Under the pieces are notes generated by a model. The model was given only the letters and a program-made list of their open reading frames with translations, searched no databases and was not told where the DNA came from. From Rhizobium sp. Q54 (GTDB taxonomy: Bacteria; Pseudomonadota; Alphaproteobacteria; ATCC43930; CGMCC-115725), in the NCBI GenBank assembly GCA_945861155.1, contig CAMATN010000001.1:1-64000 (forward strand): 64,000 nucleotides of DNA. The letters are read 5' to 3'. Both the position numbers and the translations under genes were made by a program. Positions 38,157-48,586 of this stretch are shown in pieces. Positions within the stretch are counted from its first letter, which is position 1; every line of letters begins with the position of its first letter.

Positions 38157-39011
38157 TCACCGAGCCATGATGACCGGGATACGCGCCTCCATGATGATGT
38201 GACGGGTCGCGCCGCCAAAGATCATCTGTCGGATGCGGCTTTGCGTATAGGCGCCCTTGAGCAACAGATCGGCGCCGGCCGCCACCGCCTCCTTGAGAAA
38301 CGATTCTCCCTGCGGTTTCTGCCGGCCGACCGCGGTGCGCAGGCTGACCGAGAGCCCGTGGCCTTCGAGGCTGCGAACCAGCTCCTCGCCGCTGGGACCG
38401 GGCTCAGGCATGTGTTGCGGGCCGACCGCGATAACGACGACCTGGCTCGCCTGCGTCAGAAAGGGCATCGCGAGCGCCACGGTCAGCGCGGTTTCGGTGC
38501 TGCCGTTCCAGGCGATCGCGATCGTATCGCCGAGTTTCGAGCCCATCGCCGCCGGCACCATCATGACCGGGCGTCCGCTTTCGAATAGCGCATCCTCGAG
38601 CGTCGCCTCGGCAATCGAGGCGAGCTTTTCCGGCTGTTCGACGACGATCAAATCATAGACCCGGCCGCTCATGCCGACGATCGCGTTCTGGCGGCCATCC
38701 TCTTCGCGCCACGACGCGCTCGGGCCGACATAACCCGGCGCTAGCGGCCCGATCGGCACGCCGCGCGCATCCATGAAATCGCGGAACAGGCGTCGCGCCT
38801 GATCGCGCCGCTCCTGGCCTTCGCGCTCAAGCGTGCGATCGACCTCGGAGGAAATCGAAAACCCCATTTCGCCGCCGAACACCACAGCGTATTCGGTGGT
38901 CAGGCTATGCAGCCCGACGATGTGGCCGTTGAACCGGCGGGCCGACATCAACGCCGCTTCGAGCACCGGCCCCGCATTGCCGTCGCCGATCACGGCCAGC
39001 AGATTCATCAT
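38157..39011 (-). CDS. Tandem universal stress protein (UspA-like)
   Basis: A 284-residue protein. The second half has the clear Usp pattern: DTIAIAWNGSTETALTVALAMPFL, then ADLLLKGAYTQSRIRQMIFGGATRHIIMEA. That end matches the ATP-binding GxxGxxS-type loop region with changes. The first half (LLAVIGDGNAGPVLEAALMSA) is a more diverged Usp repeat. Expected cytoplasmic stress role. Start ATG ATG at 39011/39008. Confidence 0.88.
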   Translation of the reverse strand: MMNLLAVIGDGNAGPVLEAALMSARRFNGHIVGLHSLTTEYAVVFGGEMGFSISSEVDRTLEREGQERRDQARRLFRDFMDARGVPIGPLAPGYVGPSASWREEDGRQNAIVGMSGRVYDLIVVEQPEKLASIAEATLEDALFESGRPVMMVPAAMGSKLGDTIAIAWNGSTETALTVALAMPFLTQASQVVVIAVGPQHMPEPGPSGEELVRSLEGHGLSVSLRTAVGRQKPQGESFLKEAVAAGADLLLKGAYTQSRIRQMIFGGATRHIIMEARIPVIMAR

Positions 39012-39125
39012 GGTTCCGACCCTGCTCCCGAGTGGCCGCAGGCTGGCGGCATACACCTTTTATGGCATGATACAGCATTGCACCAACGGTAGATAGCGCC
39101 CCTCATGGACCGCGACGGCACTCGG

Positions 39126-40121
39126 ATGACCAGGACACGGAGATTTTTGGCGGCCGCCCTTTCTGCCTGCGCGATGCTGGCGCTGGCGCGCATGGCTGCG
39201 GCCGAAACGGTCGCTTTCGGCACGGACTGGAAGGCCCAGGCCGAGCATGGCGGGTTCTATCAGGCGATCGCCGCCGGCATCTACCAGCGCCATGGAATCG
39301 AGGTGAAGCTGCGGCAGGGGGGCCCTCAGGTCAATCACGCGCAGCTGCTGGCGGCTGGAATCCTCGACTTCAATCTCGCGTCAAACTCGTTCGTGCCGCT
39401 CAACTTCGCGCAGCAGAACATCCCGATGGTGGCGGTCGCTGCGATCTTCCAGAAGGACCCCTCGGTGCTGATCGCCCATCCCGGGCAGGGCGCCGACAGC
39501 CTCGCCGCGCTGAAGGGCAGGCCGATCATGATCGGCTCCGACACGCGGGTGACCAGCTGGCTCTTCCTGAAGCAGAAATTCGGCTACACCGACGACCAGA
39601 TCCGGCCCTACGGCTTTAGCGTGGCGCCGTTCCTCGTCGATCAGAAGGCGATCCAGCAGGGCTATCTGACCAGCGAACCTTACACGATCGAAAAAGCAGG
39701 AGTGAATTCGGTTGTGCTGCTGCTCGCCGACGCGGGATACAGCAGTTACGGCGCGCTGATCCAAACCTCGGACCGGCTGGTGCGCGACAAACCCGACCTC
39801 GTGCAGCGCTTCGTCAATGCCAGCATCGAGGGCTGGTCGAGCTATCTCTACGCCGACCCGACGCCGGGCAATGCGTTGATCAAGCGCGACAATCCGGAGA
39901 TGACCGACGCGCTGATCGCGTATGGCGTCGACAAGATGAAGCGGCACGGCATCCTCGACAGCGGCGACGCCAAGGAGAGCGGCATCGGGGCGATGACCGA
40001 GGCGCGCTGGCGCGATTTCTTCGAGACCATGGTCAAGGCCGGGCTCTACCCCGCCGAGATGGATTTCCGCCGCGCCTTCACGCCGCAATTCGTCAACAAG
40101 CGCGTCGGCACGCGGCCCTGA
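39126..40121 (+). CDS. NMT1/THI5-like ABC substrate-binding protein
   Basis: A 331-residue exported binding protein. The signal peptide (RRFLAAALSACAMLALARMA) ends AAA-ET. The mature part VAFGTDWKAQAEHGGFYQAIAAGIYQRHGIEVKL is typical of the NMT1 family that binds thiamin precursors, taurine or nitrate-like ligands. An ATG 7 codons upstream (39105) is possible. No permease or ATPase gene is adjacent, so its transporter must be elsewhere or lost. Confidence 0.87.
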   Translation: MTRTRRFLAAALSACAMLALARMAAAETVAFGTDWKAQAEHGGFYQAIAAGIYQRHGIEVKLRQGGPQVNHAQLLAAGILDFNLASNSFVPLNFAQQNIPMVAVAAIFQKDPSVLIAHPGQGADSLAALKGRPIMIGSDTRVTSWLFLKQKFGYTDDQIRPYGFSVAPFLVDQKAIQQGYLTSEPYTIEKAGVNSVVLLLADAGYSSYGALIQTSDRLVRDKPDLVQRFVNASIEGWSSYLYADPTPGNALIKRDNPEMTDALIAYGVDKMKRHGILDSGDAKESGIGAMTEARWRDFFETMVKAGLYPAEMDFRRAFTPQFVNKRVGTRP

Positions 40122-40154
40122 TTGATCGCATCGCAGGGCCGCCGCCGTTGGCCG

Positions 40155-40478
40155 TTACTGCATCGTCGAGCGCGGCGTGGGCACGATGCGGGTCACGACC
40201 ATCTTCTCGCGGTTGAGCAGGTCGGGGATTTGCGGGCCGATCTTGGTTTTCCAGAAATCGGTCTCATACACCGCCTTGTAGAGCGCCTCGCGCTGCGCCT
40301 CGCTCTCGAAGCGGCGGATCCAGACATAGACCGACTCGTCGGTCTCGCCCTTGAAGCTGCCGCAGATCACCATGCCCTTCGCCACCTGAAACGGGATGAT
40401 CTCCCCTTCCATCAGCGCGAGCCATTCGGCCATCTTGCCGGGCCGGACGTGGTATTGCCGCAATTCGTAAAAAGCCAT
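40155..40478 (-). CDS. NIPSNAP family protein
   Basis: A 107-residue NIPSNAP-domain protein (ferredoxin-like dimeric alpha-beta barrel). FYELRQYHVRPGKMAEWLALMEGEI and SVYVWIRRFESEAQREAL are typical. AGGAG 7 bases before the ATG at 40478 decides the start although the frame is open to 40796. Enzymatic role unknown. Converges with the NMT1 gene. Confidence 0.85.
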   Translation of the reverse strand: MAFYELRQYHVRPGKMAEWLALMEGEIIPFQVAKGMVICGSFKGETDESVYVWIRRFESEAQREALYKAVYETDFWKTKIGPQIPDLLNREKMVVTRIVPTPRSTMQ

Positions 40479-40583
40479 GTCAGTCTCCTGTCGGGTGTAT
40501 CGCGCCACACTATACATTGACTTTGCGAAATCGGCGCGCCGGGCCGAACTTGCCCCGCCCGTGCGTAGCGCGCGCATTCGGAG

Positions 40584-40900
40584 ATGATGTCCGCCGCATT
40601 CGACACGCTCGAAATATCGAAGCGCCTCAAGGGCGCGGGCGTCGATGATGCCCAGGCCGAGGCGATTACCGGCGTGCTGCGCGAGTCGCGCGAGGCGGAC
40701 CTGTCGAGGCTCGCGACAAAGGACGATATAGCGCATGTAAAGGACGACATAGCGGGTGTCGAAACCTCGCTGCGCGGCGGCATCTCGGGACCGCACTCCG
40801 TGCCGAAATGGAGATCCTGCGCCGCGACCTCACGATCCGTCTCGGCGGCATGATCGTCGTGGCGACCGGCGTCCTGCTCGCGGCGAAATTCTTCGGGTGA
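40584..40900 (+). pseudogene. Frameshifted DUF1640-like coiled-coil gene
   Basis: The first frame (from ATG 40584) encodes AFDTLEISKRLKGAGVDDAQAEAITGVLRE and a coiled-coil heading into SLRGGISG. It then loses similarity. From about 40790 a different frame continues the family (LRAEMEILRRDLTIRLGG, then MIVVATGVLLAAKFFG and TGA at 40898-40900). A single indel near 40786-40792 explains this. It is a diverged relative of the intact gene at 24525. It may be inactive or a sequencing error. Confidence 0.8.
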
Positions 40901-40927
40901 GTTTCTGGGATTGCCCGCAGTTCAGAG

Positions 40928-41107
40928 GTGAATCAATCCTAGCGAACCGAAAAAGGCGGCTGCAACACGATCACGCGTCCTTCGAGACGGCGCTTCTAAG
41001 GATAAGTCTTTGATGGCATTAAGAAAGAACCTCATCCTTGAGGAGCCCGCAAGCGGGCGTCTCGAAGGACGCAACGCGCTGATTCAGCCGAACGCCGATG
41101 CACTCAC
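40928..41107. repeat. MITE-like inverted-repeat element, copy 2
   Basis: This matches the element at 8729-8923 over its length: GTGAATCAATCC at the left end, CACTCAC-type right end, inner pair GCGTCCTTCGAGACGGCGCT and GGGCGTCTCGAAGGACGC, and the same core TTGATGGCATTAAGAAAGAA. It is about 15 bp shorter, missing part of the left inner stem. It ends 11 bp before the metH stop codon. Confidence 0.8.
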
Positions 41108-41118
41108 ATGCTCTCAGC

Positions 41119-44100
41119 TCACACCGAAAAATACTTCGCCTGCGGGTGGTGGACGACGATGGCCGAGGTCGATTGCTCGGGGTCGAGCTGGTCTTCCTCG
41201 CTCAGGGTGAGGCCGATCTCGGCGGCGCGCAGCAGGTCCAATAGCTGGCGCTGGTCGGCGAGGTTGGGGCAGGCCGGGTAGCCGAACGAATAGCGGCTGC
41301 CGCGATAGCCCTGGTTCAGCATCTCGTCATGGTCGCGCGCCTCCTCGGCGGCAAAGCCCAATTCGCCGCGGATGCGCTTGTGGACGTATTCGGCAAAGCC
41401 CTCGGCCATCTCGACCGACAGCCCGTGCAAATAGAGGTAATCCTGGTAGCGGTTGTCGGCGAACCACTCGCGCGCCGCTTCCGAGGCGCGGGCGCCCATT
41501 GTGACGACCTGGAGGCCGATCACGTCGCGCTCATTGCCGTCAAGCCCTGGGGCGTCGATGTCGCGGAAGAAATCCGAGATGCACAGGCCGCCGTCCCTGT
41601 TTTGGCGCGGGAAGGCAAAGCGCGCGACTTCGCGATGGCCAGTGTCGTCGAACAGGATCACGTCGTTGCCCTGCGCGGCGCAGCGCCAATAGCCGTAAGC
41701 GGCCTGCGGCAGCAGGATGTCGTCGCCGATCGCCATGTCGAGGATGCGGCGCAACGCCGGGCGCAGCTCGGTGCGGGCCCACGCCTTGTATTCGGCGAGC
41801 GAGCGGCCGTCCTTCCGATAGCCCCACTGGAATTGATAGAGCATGCGCTCGTTGAGATACGGCACGATCGCCTTCGCGGGGATGCGGGCGATGGTCCGCG
41901 GCCCCCAGAACGGCGGCATCGGCACCGGCACGCCGCGGTTCAATTCGGCGCGGCGCAGGCGGATCTCCTCCAAATCCACCGGCCGCATCGGCTTCGCGTC
42001 GGCGGCGCGGCCGAGCTTGCGTTTCTCGTTGACCGGCCGGCCGATGTTCTTCTTTTGGACCTCAGCGAGATAGCCGTCGAAATCGTTGCCAACAATTCGG
42101 TCCATCAGCGCGAGCCCGTCGAACGCATCACGCGCATAGGCGACGCGGCCGCCGGCATAGGATTTGACGCAATCCTCCTCGACATAGCGCCGGGTCAAGG
42201 CGGCGCCGCCCAGCATGACCGGCACATCGAGCCCCTGCCGGCTCATCTCCTCGAGGTTCTCGCGCATCACGACGGTCGATTTGACCAGCAGGCCCGACAT
42301 GCCGATCGCATGCGCCCGGTGCTCGACCGCGGCGTCGAGGATCGCGCCGATCGGCTGCTTGATGCCGAGATTGACGACCCGGTAGCCGTTATTGGTCAGG
42401 ATGATGTCGACCAAATTCTTGCCGATGTCATGGACGTCGCCGCGCACCGTGGCGAGGACGATCGTGCCTTTCTCCTGGCCCTCGACCCGCTCCATGAACG
42501 GTTCGAGATAGCGCACCGCCGATTTCATCGTCTCGGCCGATTGCAAGACGAAGGGCAGCTGCATCTTGCCGGCGCCGAACAGATCGCCAACCGTCTTCAT
42601 CCCGCCCAACAGGATGTTGTTGATGATGTCGAGCGGGCGATAGCTCTGCATCGCCAGTTCGAGATCGGCGTCGAGGTCGAGCCGGTCGCCGTCGACGATG
42701 CGCTGGGCGAGCCGGTCTTCGAGCTTTTCCGGGCGGCCCTTCTTCTCGGCCTTCTCGATCGTGCGGTCCTCGAACAGCGCCATGAACGCCTGCAGCGGGT
42801 CGTAACCCTCGTGGCGGCGGTCGAAGATCAGATCCTCGGCGACCCGCACCTCCTCTTCCGGGATGCGGTGGAGCGGCTGGATCTTCGAGAAATGCACGAT
42901 CGCGCCGGTCAGCCCGCGGCGCAGCGCGTGGTCGAGAAACACCGAGTTCAGCACCTGCCGCGCCGGCGGGTTGAGCCCGAACGAGATGTTGGAGAGGCCG
43001 AGGATGATCTGGCACTCCGGCATCTTCTCGGCGATGCGGGCGATCGCGTCCAAGGTGTTGAGGCCGAGCTTGCGGTCGTCCTCGTTGCCGGTGCAGATCG
43101 TGAAGGTCAAGGGATCGAACATCAGATCGCTCGGCGCCAGCCCGTGCGTGTTGCAGGCGAAATCGTAGAGCCGCTCGGCGAGGCGCAATTTGTGGTCGGC
43201 ATCCTTCGCCATGCCGCTCTCGTCGATCGTCAGCGCGATGATCGCGGCGCCGAAGCGCTTGGCCAGGCGCAGGCGCTTGTCGGCCGCTTCCTCGCCATCC
43301 TCGAAATTGATCGAGTTGATGATCGGCTTGCCGCCATAGAGCTTCATCGCGGCTTCGAGCACCGGGTATTCGGTCGAGTCGATGACCAGGGGCGCGTTGA
43401 TCGCGCCGCGCATCCGGGCGACCATCTCGCTCATCTCGGCGATCTCGTCGCGCCCGACAAAGGCGGTGCAGATATCGAGCGTGTGCGAGCCTTCCTTGAC
43501 CTGTTCGCGCCCGATCTCGACGCAGCCGTCCCAATCGCCCGATTCCTGCAAGCGGCGAAAGGCGCGCGAGCCGTTGGCGTTGCAGCGCTCGCCGATCGAC
43601 AGATACGCGTTCTCCTGGCGCAGCGGCACCTGGCCGTAGAGCGAGGCGACCGAGGGCACCCACACCGGGCTGCGGGTTTTCGGCAACGGGCGGCTGCGGT
43701 CGCGTCCGACCCGGCGCAGCATCTGATCGAGCGCGGCGATGTGCGATTCCTCGGTGCCGCAGCAGCCGCCGATGATGTTGACCCCATCCTCGAGCACAAA
43801 GCGCTCGAGCCATTGCGCCAGCTCCTTGGGCGACAGCGGGTAATGGGTGCGCCCATCGATCAATTCGGGGAGCCCGGCATTGGGCTGCACCGAAATCTGC
43901 CGGGGCCAATTGTCGCCGAGCCATTTCAGGTGCTCGGCCATCTCGCGCGGGCCGGTCGCGCAATTGAGGCCGATAATCGGTACGTCGAGCGCGTGGATGA
44001 TCGTCGCCGCGGCGGCGATGTCGGCGCCGACCAGCAAGGTGCCGGTGGTCTCGACCGTGACCTGGACGATGATCGGGATGTCGCGACCCGCCGCCTCGCG

Positions 44101-44628
44101 CGCCCGCTTCGCCCCGTTGACAGCGGCCTTGATCTGCAGCGGGTCCTGGCAGGTCTCGATCAGGATCGCGTCGACCCCGCCGGCGACGAGGCCGGAACAC
44201 TGGAGGGCGAGCGCGTCTTCGAGGTCCTGGTAGGGCATATGGCCGAGCGTCGGCAACCGCGTCCCCGGCCCGACCGAGCCGAACACGAAGCGGGTGCGGC
44301 CGTCATGCGCCAGTTCGGCGATCGCCTCGTGCGCCAGTTCGGCCGAGCGGCGGTTGAGCTCGAACGCCTTGTCGGCGATGCCGAACTCGCCGAGCGTGAT
44401 CGGCGACCCGCCAAAGCTGTTGGTCTGCAGCGCATCGCACCCGGCCCGCAAATAGGCGAGATGAATCTCGCGCACCAGGTCGGGACGGCTCTCGCACAGT
44501 ATCTCGGTGCAGTTCTCGTGGCCGTGGAAATCGCGCTCGATATCGAGGATGCGGCCCTGCACCTGCGTCCCCATCGCGCCGTCGCACAAGAGCACCCGGT
44601 CGGCGAGGTAGTCGAGAAGATGGGTCAT
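41119..44628 (-). CDS. metH: Cobalamin-dependent methionine synthase
   Basis: A 1169-residue MetH that moves the methyl group of methyl-tetrahydrofolate to homocysteine. Domain order is complete. The homocysteine domain has GAMGTQVQGR and the zinc cysteines in GLNCATGP and GGCCGTEESH. The pterin domain has SIGERCNANGSRAFR and DICTAFVGRDE. The B12 cap and binding domain has VRGDVHDIGKNLVDIILTN, with the cobalt-ligand His. The reactivation domain covers about the last 330 residues. The gene is downstream of metF on the same strand. Confidence 0.97.
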   Translation of the reverse strand: MTHLLDYLADRVLLCDGAMGTQVQGRILDIERDFHGHENCTEILCESRPDLVREIHLAYLRAGCDALQTNSFGGSPITLGEFGIADKAFELNRRSAELAHEAIAELAHDGRTRFVFGSVGPGTRLPTLGHMPYQDLEDALALQCSGLVAGGVDAILIETCQDPLQIKAAVNGAKRAREAAGRDIPIIVQVTVETTGTLLVGADIAAAATIIHALDVPIIGLNCATGPREMAEHLKWLGDNWPRQISVQPNAGLPELIDGRTHYPLSPKELAQWLERFVLEDGVNIIGGCCGTEESHIAALDQMLRRVGRDRSRPLPKTRSPVWVPSVASLYGQVPLRQENAYLSIGERCNANGSRAFRRLQESGDWDGCVEIGREQVKEGSHTLDICTAFVGRDEIAEMSEMVARMRGAINAPLVIDSTEYPVLEAAMKLYGGKPIINSINFEDGEEAADKRLRLAKRFGAAIIALTIDESGMAKDADHKLRLAERLYDFACNTHGLAPSDLMFDPLTFTICTGNEDDRKLGLNTLDAIARIAEKMPECQIILGLSNISFGLNPPARQVLNSVFLDHALRRGLTGAIVHFSKIQPLHRIPEEEVRVAEDLIFDRRHEGYDPLQAFMALFEDRTIEKAEKKGRPEKLEDRLAQRIVDGDRLDLDADLELAMQSYRPLDIINNILLGGMKTVGDLFGAGKMQLPFVLQSAETMKSAVRYLEPFMERVEGQEKGTIVLATVRGDVHDIGKNLVDIILTNNGYRVVNLGIKQPIGAILDAAVEHRAHAIGMSGLLVKSTVVMRENLEEMSRQGLDVPVMLGGAALTRRYVEEDCVKSYAGGRVAYARDAFDGLALMDRIVGNDFDGYLAEVQKKNIGRPVNEKRKLGRAADAKPMRPVDLEEIRLRRAELNRGVPVPMPPFWGPRTIARIPAKAIVPYLNERMLYQFQWGYRKDGRSLAEYKAWARTELRPALRRILDMAIGDDILLPQAAYGYWRCAAQGNDVILFDDTGHREVARFAFPRQNRDGGLCISDFFRDIDAPGLDGNERDVIGLQVVTMGARASEAAREWFADNRYQDYLYLHGLSVEMAEGFAEYVHKRIRGELGFAAEEARDHDEMLNQGYRGSRYSFGYPACPNLADQRQLLDLLRAAEIGLTLSEEDQLDPEQSTSAIVVHHPQAKYFSV

Positions 44629-44645
44629 CAGTCCTAGTTACCCCT

Positions 44646-44670
44646 GTCATCCCGGCGAAAGCCGGGATCC
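44646..44670. repeat. REP palindrome between metF and metH
   Basis: GTCATCCCGGCGAAAGCCGG followed by GATCC: arms CCCGGC and GCCGGG around GAAA. Same family as the pairs at 54744-54808 and 59970-60050. Confidence 0.85.
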
Positions 44671-44732
44671 ATCGTGCTGCGGGCTCCGACAGCAGAAGAA
44701 TGGAGGCGTGTCATGATCATGAGCTTGCTTCG

Positions 44733-45731
<999 letters not shown>

Positions 45732-46790
45732 TCACGCAAGGACGGCGGCGGGTTCGCGCGCCGCGGCAGAATGCCGCTGGTCGCCGGCCGTCCCACGGCA
45801 GGCGGTCCAGATGACGACCGTCAGCGGATCGCCCGGAAGGTGCCGCGGCGGCGCCGGTTCGAGGCCGGCGGCCCGGCACCATTCATCGATATCGGCATCG
45901 GCGAAGCCCAGCCGGCGATGGGCATGCTCCTCGCGCAGGAAGTCGAGCGCGTGCGGCGCGAAATCGACAAGGATCAGTGTCCCGCGCGGCCGCAGCACCC
46001 GCGCCGCCTCGGCGAGCGCCGCCGCGGGCCGGTCCGCGTAGTGCAGCACCTGGTGAATGACGACTGCGTCGAACGAGGCATCGGCGATCGGCAGCTGATA
46101 CATGTCGCCGAGCCGAACGATGCTGTTGGCGAGCCCGGCGCGTTCGAGATTGACGCGGGCGCTGGCGAGCATCTCGCGCGATTGATCGATGCCGAGGGCG
46201 TTGGCGACGCGTGGCCCGAGGATCTCGAGCATGCGGCCGGTGCCGGTGCCGATATCGAGCAAGTCGCGGGGTGCGGCGGCCCCGACGATGTCGGCAAGCG
46301 CGCTCTCGACCTCGCGCTCGCCGACATAGAGGGAGCGGATGCGGTGCCATTGCGCGGCATTTTCGCGAAAATATGCCGCCGCCAGCTCGGCGCGCTGGCG
46401 CTTGATCGCGGCGAGACGTTGCAGGTCGAGCGCGATCGTCTCGTCGGATTGATCGCAGGCGGCGACCAGATGGCGGCTCAGCGCGCCCGCCGCGCTTCCG
46501 GAACTGAGGCGGCTCGAACTCAGGCGATAGAACACCCAGCTGCCCTCGCGGAAGCGATCGAGGAGGCCGGCATCGCACAGCAGCTTCAGATGGCGCGATA
46601 CGCGCGGCTGACTTTGGCCAAGGATTTGCGCAAGGTCGCTGACGGTCAGTTCGCCCCGCGCGCACAGCACCAGAAGACGCAGCCGCGACGGCTCGGCCAC
46701 GGCGCGCAGCGCGGCGAGCAACTCGCCCATCGATGCGCCGGCTTGCGATGGGCCGGATTGGGGTGCGTTCGTTTGGCTATCGCCGATCAT
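45732..46790 (-). CDS. ArsR-family regulator fused to a methyltransferase domain
   Basis: A 352-residue two-domain protein. The N-terminal ArsR winged helix reads ALRAVAEPSRLRLLVLCARGELTVSDLAQILGQSQPRVSRHLKLL, without an obvious metal-binding cysteine pair. The C-terminal SAM-binding domain has LLDIGTGTGRMLEILG and VIHQVLHYADRP. Fused proteins of this kind sit beside metF in many alphaproteobacteria and are thought to sense SAM or SAH levels; that is inferred from context. The ATG at 46790 is 9 bp after a perfect inverted repeat, suggesting autoregulation. Confidence 0.9.
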   Translation of the reverse strand: MIGDSQTNAPQSGPSQAGASMGELLAALRAVAEPSRLRLLVLCARGELTVSDLAQILGQSQPRVSRHLKLLCDAGLLDRFREGSWVFYRLSSSRLSSGSAAGALSRHLVAACDQSDETIALDLQRLAAIKRQRAELAAAYFRENAAQWHRIRSLYVGEREVESALADIVGAAAPRDLLDIGTGTGRMLEILGPRVANALGIDQSREMLASARVNLERAGLANSIVRLGDMYQLPIADASFDAVVIHQVLHYADRPAAALAEAARVLRPRGTLILVDFAPHALDFLREEHAHRRLGFADADIDEWCRAAGLEPAPPRHLPGDPLTVVIWTACRGTAGDQRHSAAAREPAAVLA

Positions 46791-46798
46791 GCCTAAAC

Positions 46799-46818
46799 AT
46801 ATAAACATATCTTTATAT
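46799..46818 (-). promoter_or_regulatory. Likely operator of the ArsR-metF-metH operon
   Basis: ATATAAA (46799-46805) and TTTATAT (46812-46818) are perfect 7-bp inverted arms with a CATATC spacer. The site is strikingly AT-rich in this GC-rich genome. It sits immediately upstream of the regulator's start codon, where an ArsR dimer would block initiation. Confidence 0.75.
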
Positions 46819-46982
46819 CGTCAATGGAGATCCGCCTGCCGCAGGTCTTACGGGGAATGCGGAGGGTTCCATGCGCCTGCCCAACGCAGGCGGCAGCAAG
46901 GATCGCTTGCCGTCATTCCGCGTTTTTCGTCATTATCGCGCCGCCCCATCGCCTGGCAGGTCACCAGATTCGAGGCTTGTAG

Positions 46983-47849
46983 ATGCGTGCTTGCCACTTG
47001 CGGCTGACTTTGACCGCGGCGTTTGCAGCGGCCCTCGCCGTCGCCGGTTGCGCCGTGCCGGGCGCCCCGGGAGCCTCCCTCGGGGCCTCCCTCGGGGCCA
47101 CGCAGTCGGCCGCCCTCGACGACTCCTTCAACGATCCGCTCGAGGAGACGAACCGCGCGATCTTCGCCTTCAACCAGGCGGTAGACCAGGCGGTGTTGAT
47201 CCCGGTGGCGAAAACCTACCGCACGGTGCTGCCGCCGCCGGTGCGCCAATCGGTGCACGATTTCCTGCAGAACCTCAACGGGCCGGTGATTTTCGGCAAT
47301 GATTTGCTGCAGGGCCGGTTCGGGTTGGCCGCCGACACGCTTGGGCGGCTTGCGATCAACACGACGCTCGGGATCGGCGGCATGTTTGACGTCGCCACGC
47401 CGATCGGCATCCCGCATCACTCCAACGATCTTGGCGTGACGCTTGCGACCTGGGGCTTCGCCGAAGGTCCCTATGTCGTTGTGCCGGTGCTGGGATCCTC
47501 AAACCCGCGCGATTTGATCGGCAAGATCGGCGACAGTTTCGCCGATCCGGGCGATTACGTCGCCGCCCAACACAATTTGCTGTGGGCGTCTCTGGCGCGC
47601 GCCGCTGTGTCCGGGATCGACGTGCGTTCGCGCAACATCGAAAATCTGGCCGATATCGAAAAAACCGCGCTCGACTATTATGCGACGATTCGCTCGCTTT
47701 ACCGACAGCGGCGAGCGACGCAGATCCGCCATGAACGCTCCACCCTGCCGAACCCGACCCCGGTGCAAGGCAGCGATGGCGGGCCGCTCCCCGGGATCTC
47801 CTACCGCTTCGCCAATACCCCCCAATTGCGCGAGGTTTCCGCGAAATGA
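46983..47849 (+). CDS. mlaA: MlaA/VacJ outer-membrane lipoprotein
   Basis: A 288-residue lipoprotein that removes phospholipid from the outer leaflet of the outer membrane. The lipobox is ALAVAGC. Family motifs are FNDPLEETNRAIFAFNQAVD and TLGRLAINTTLGIGGMFDVA, then LGVTLATWGFAEGPYVVVPV. A short GASL repeat follows the lipidation site, coded by a 12-bp direct duplication (about 47077-47098). It overlaps mlaC by ATGA. Retrograde partners MlaFED are not in the window. Confidence 0.95.
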   Translation: MRACHLRLTLTAAFAAALAVAGCAVPGAPGASLGASLGATQSAALDDSFNDPLEETNRAIFAFNQAVDQAVLIPVAKTYRTVLPPPVRQSVHDFLQNLNGPVIFGNDLLQGRFGLAADTLGRLAINTTLGIGGMFDVATPIGIPHHSNDLGVTLATWGFAEGPYVVVPVLGSSNPRDLIGKIGDSFADPGDYVAAQHNLLWASLARAAVSGIDVRSRNIENLADIEKTALDYYATIRSLYRQRRATQIRHERSTLPNPTPVQGSDGGPLPGISYRFANTPQLREVSAK

Positions 47850-48448
47850 TGCGACGTTCGGTTTTGCTGGCCACGCTGGCCCTGAGCCTGGGCCTGATAT
47901 GTCTCGCCGCGCCGCGCCAGGCACTCGCGCAGGATGCGCGCGCTTTCGTCGGCGCCCTCGGTGCGCAGGCCATCCAGGTATTGGGCCCGAGCGTCCCGCC
48001 GGCCCAGCGGGTCGCCCGATTTCGCGCCCTGTTCCGCGATGATTTCGACGTGCCCAACATTGGTCGCTTCGTTCTCGGCCGGTATTGGCGCGTCGCGACG
48101 CCGCAGGAGCAGGAGGAATTCCTGACGCTTTTTCAGGAATATATCGTGCGCGCCTATAGCGCCCGGCTCGGCGAATATGGCGGTGAGCCGTTCCGCGTCA
48201 CCGGCGCCCGCCCGACCGGTGAGGAGACCGTCGTCACCAGCGAGATCGTCCGCCCCGGCGGCAGTCCGATCCAGGTCGACTGGTATCTCGACAACCGCGC
48301 CGGTCGGTACAAGATCACCGATGTTTATGTCGCTGGCGTCAGCATGAAGGTAACGCAGCGCGACGAGTTCGCTGCGGTGATCCAGCGCAACGGCGGCCGC
48401 ATCGAGGGGTTGCTGGCGCTGCTGCGCCAGAAGCTCGCGGCCAGCTGA
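47846..48448 (+). CDS. mlaC: MlaC periplasmic phospholipid carrier
   Basis: A 200-residue periplasmic protein. The signal peptide ends ALA-QD. RFRALFRDDFDVPNIGRFVLGRYWR and EFLTLFQEYIVRAYSARLGEYGG are typical MlaC/Ttg2D. It shuttles lipid between MlaA and the inner-membrane MlaFED complex. Start overlaps the mlaA stop. Confidence 0.94.
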   Translation: MMRRSVLLATLALSLGLICLAAPRQALAQDARAFVGALGAQAIQVLGPSVPPAQRVARFRALFRDDFDVPNIGRFVLGRYWRVATPQEQEEFLTLFQEYIVRAYSARLGEYGGEPFRVTGARPTGEETVVTSEIVRPGGSPIQVDWYLDNRAGRYKITDVYVAGVSMKVTQRDEFAAVIQRNGGRIEGLLALLRQKLAAS

Positions 48449-48586
48449 CCGGCTGATCGCGCACCGATGACGGCGTTTGCTCCGCGCGACCCATTTCGAT
48501 TGCCGCTCGCCGCTCCGCTCCGGTAACAGCCGGTCTCGCCCGGCGTTCAAGTCGTGCGGTTGGCGCACGATGCGGGACATTCGACG

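Noticed and set aside
41329..44637. 1102-residue open frame on the plus strand opposite metH
   Set aside because: Antisense shadow of the GC-biased metH codons; its low-complexity product matches no family and metH is complete on the other strand.
44629..44732. Cobalamin or SAM riboswitch between metF and metH
   Set aside because: The gap is only 104 bp, holds a REP palindrome and shows no B12-box-like sequence.
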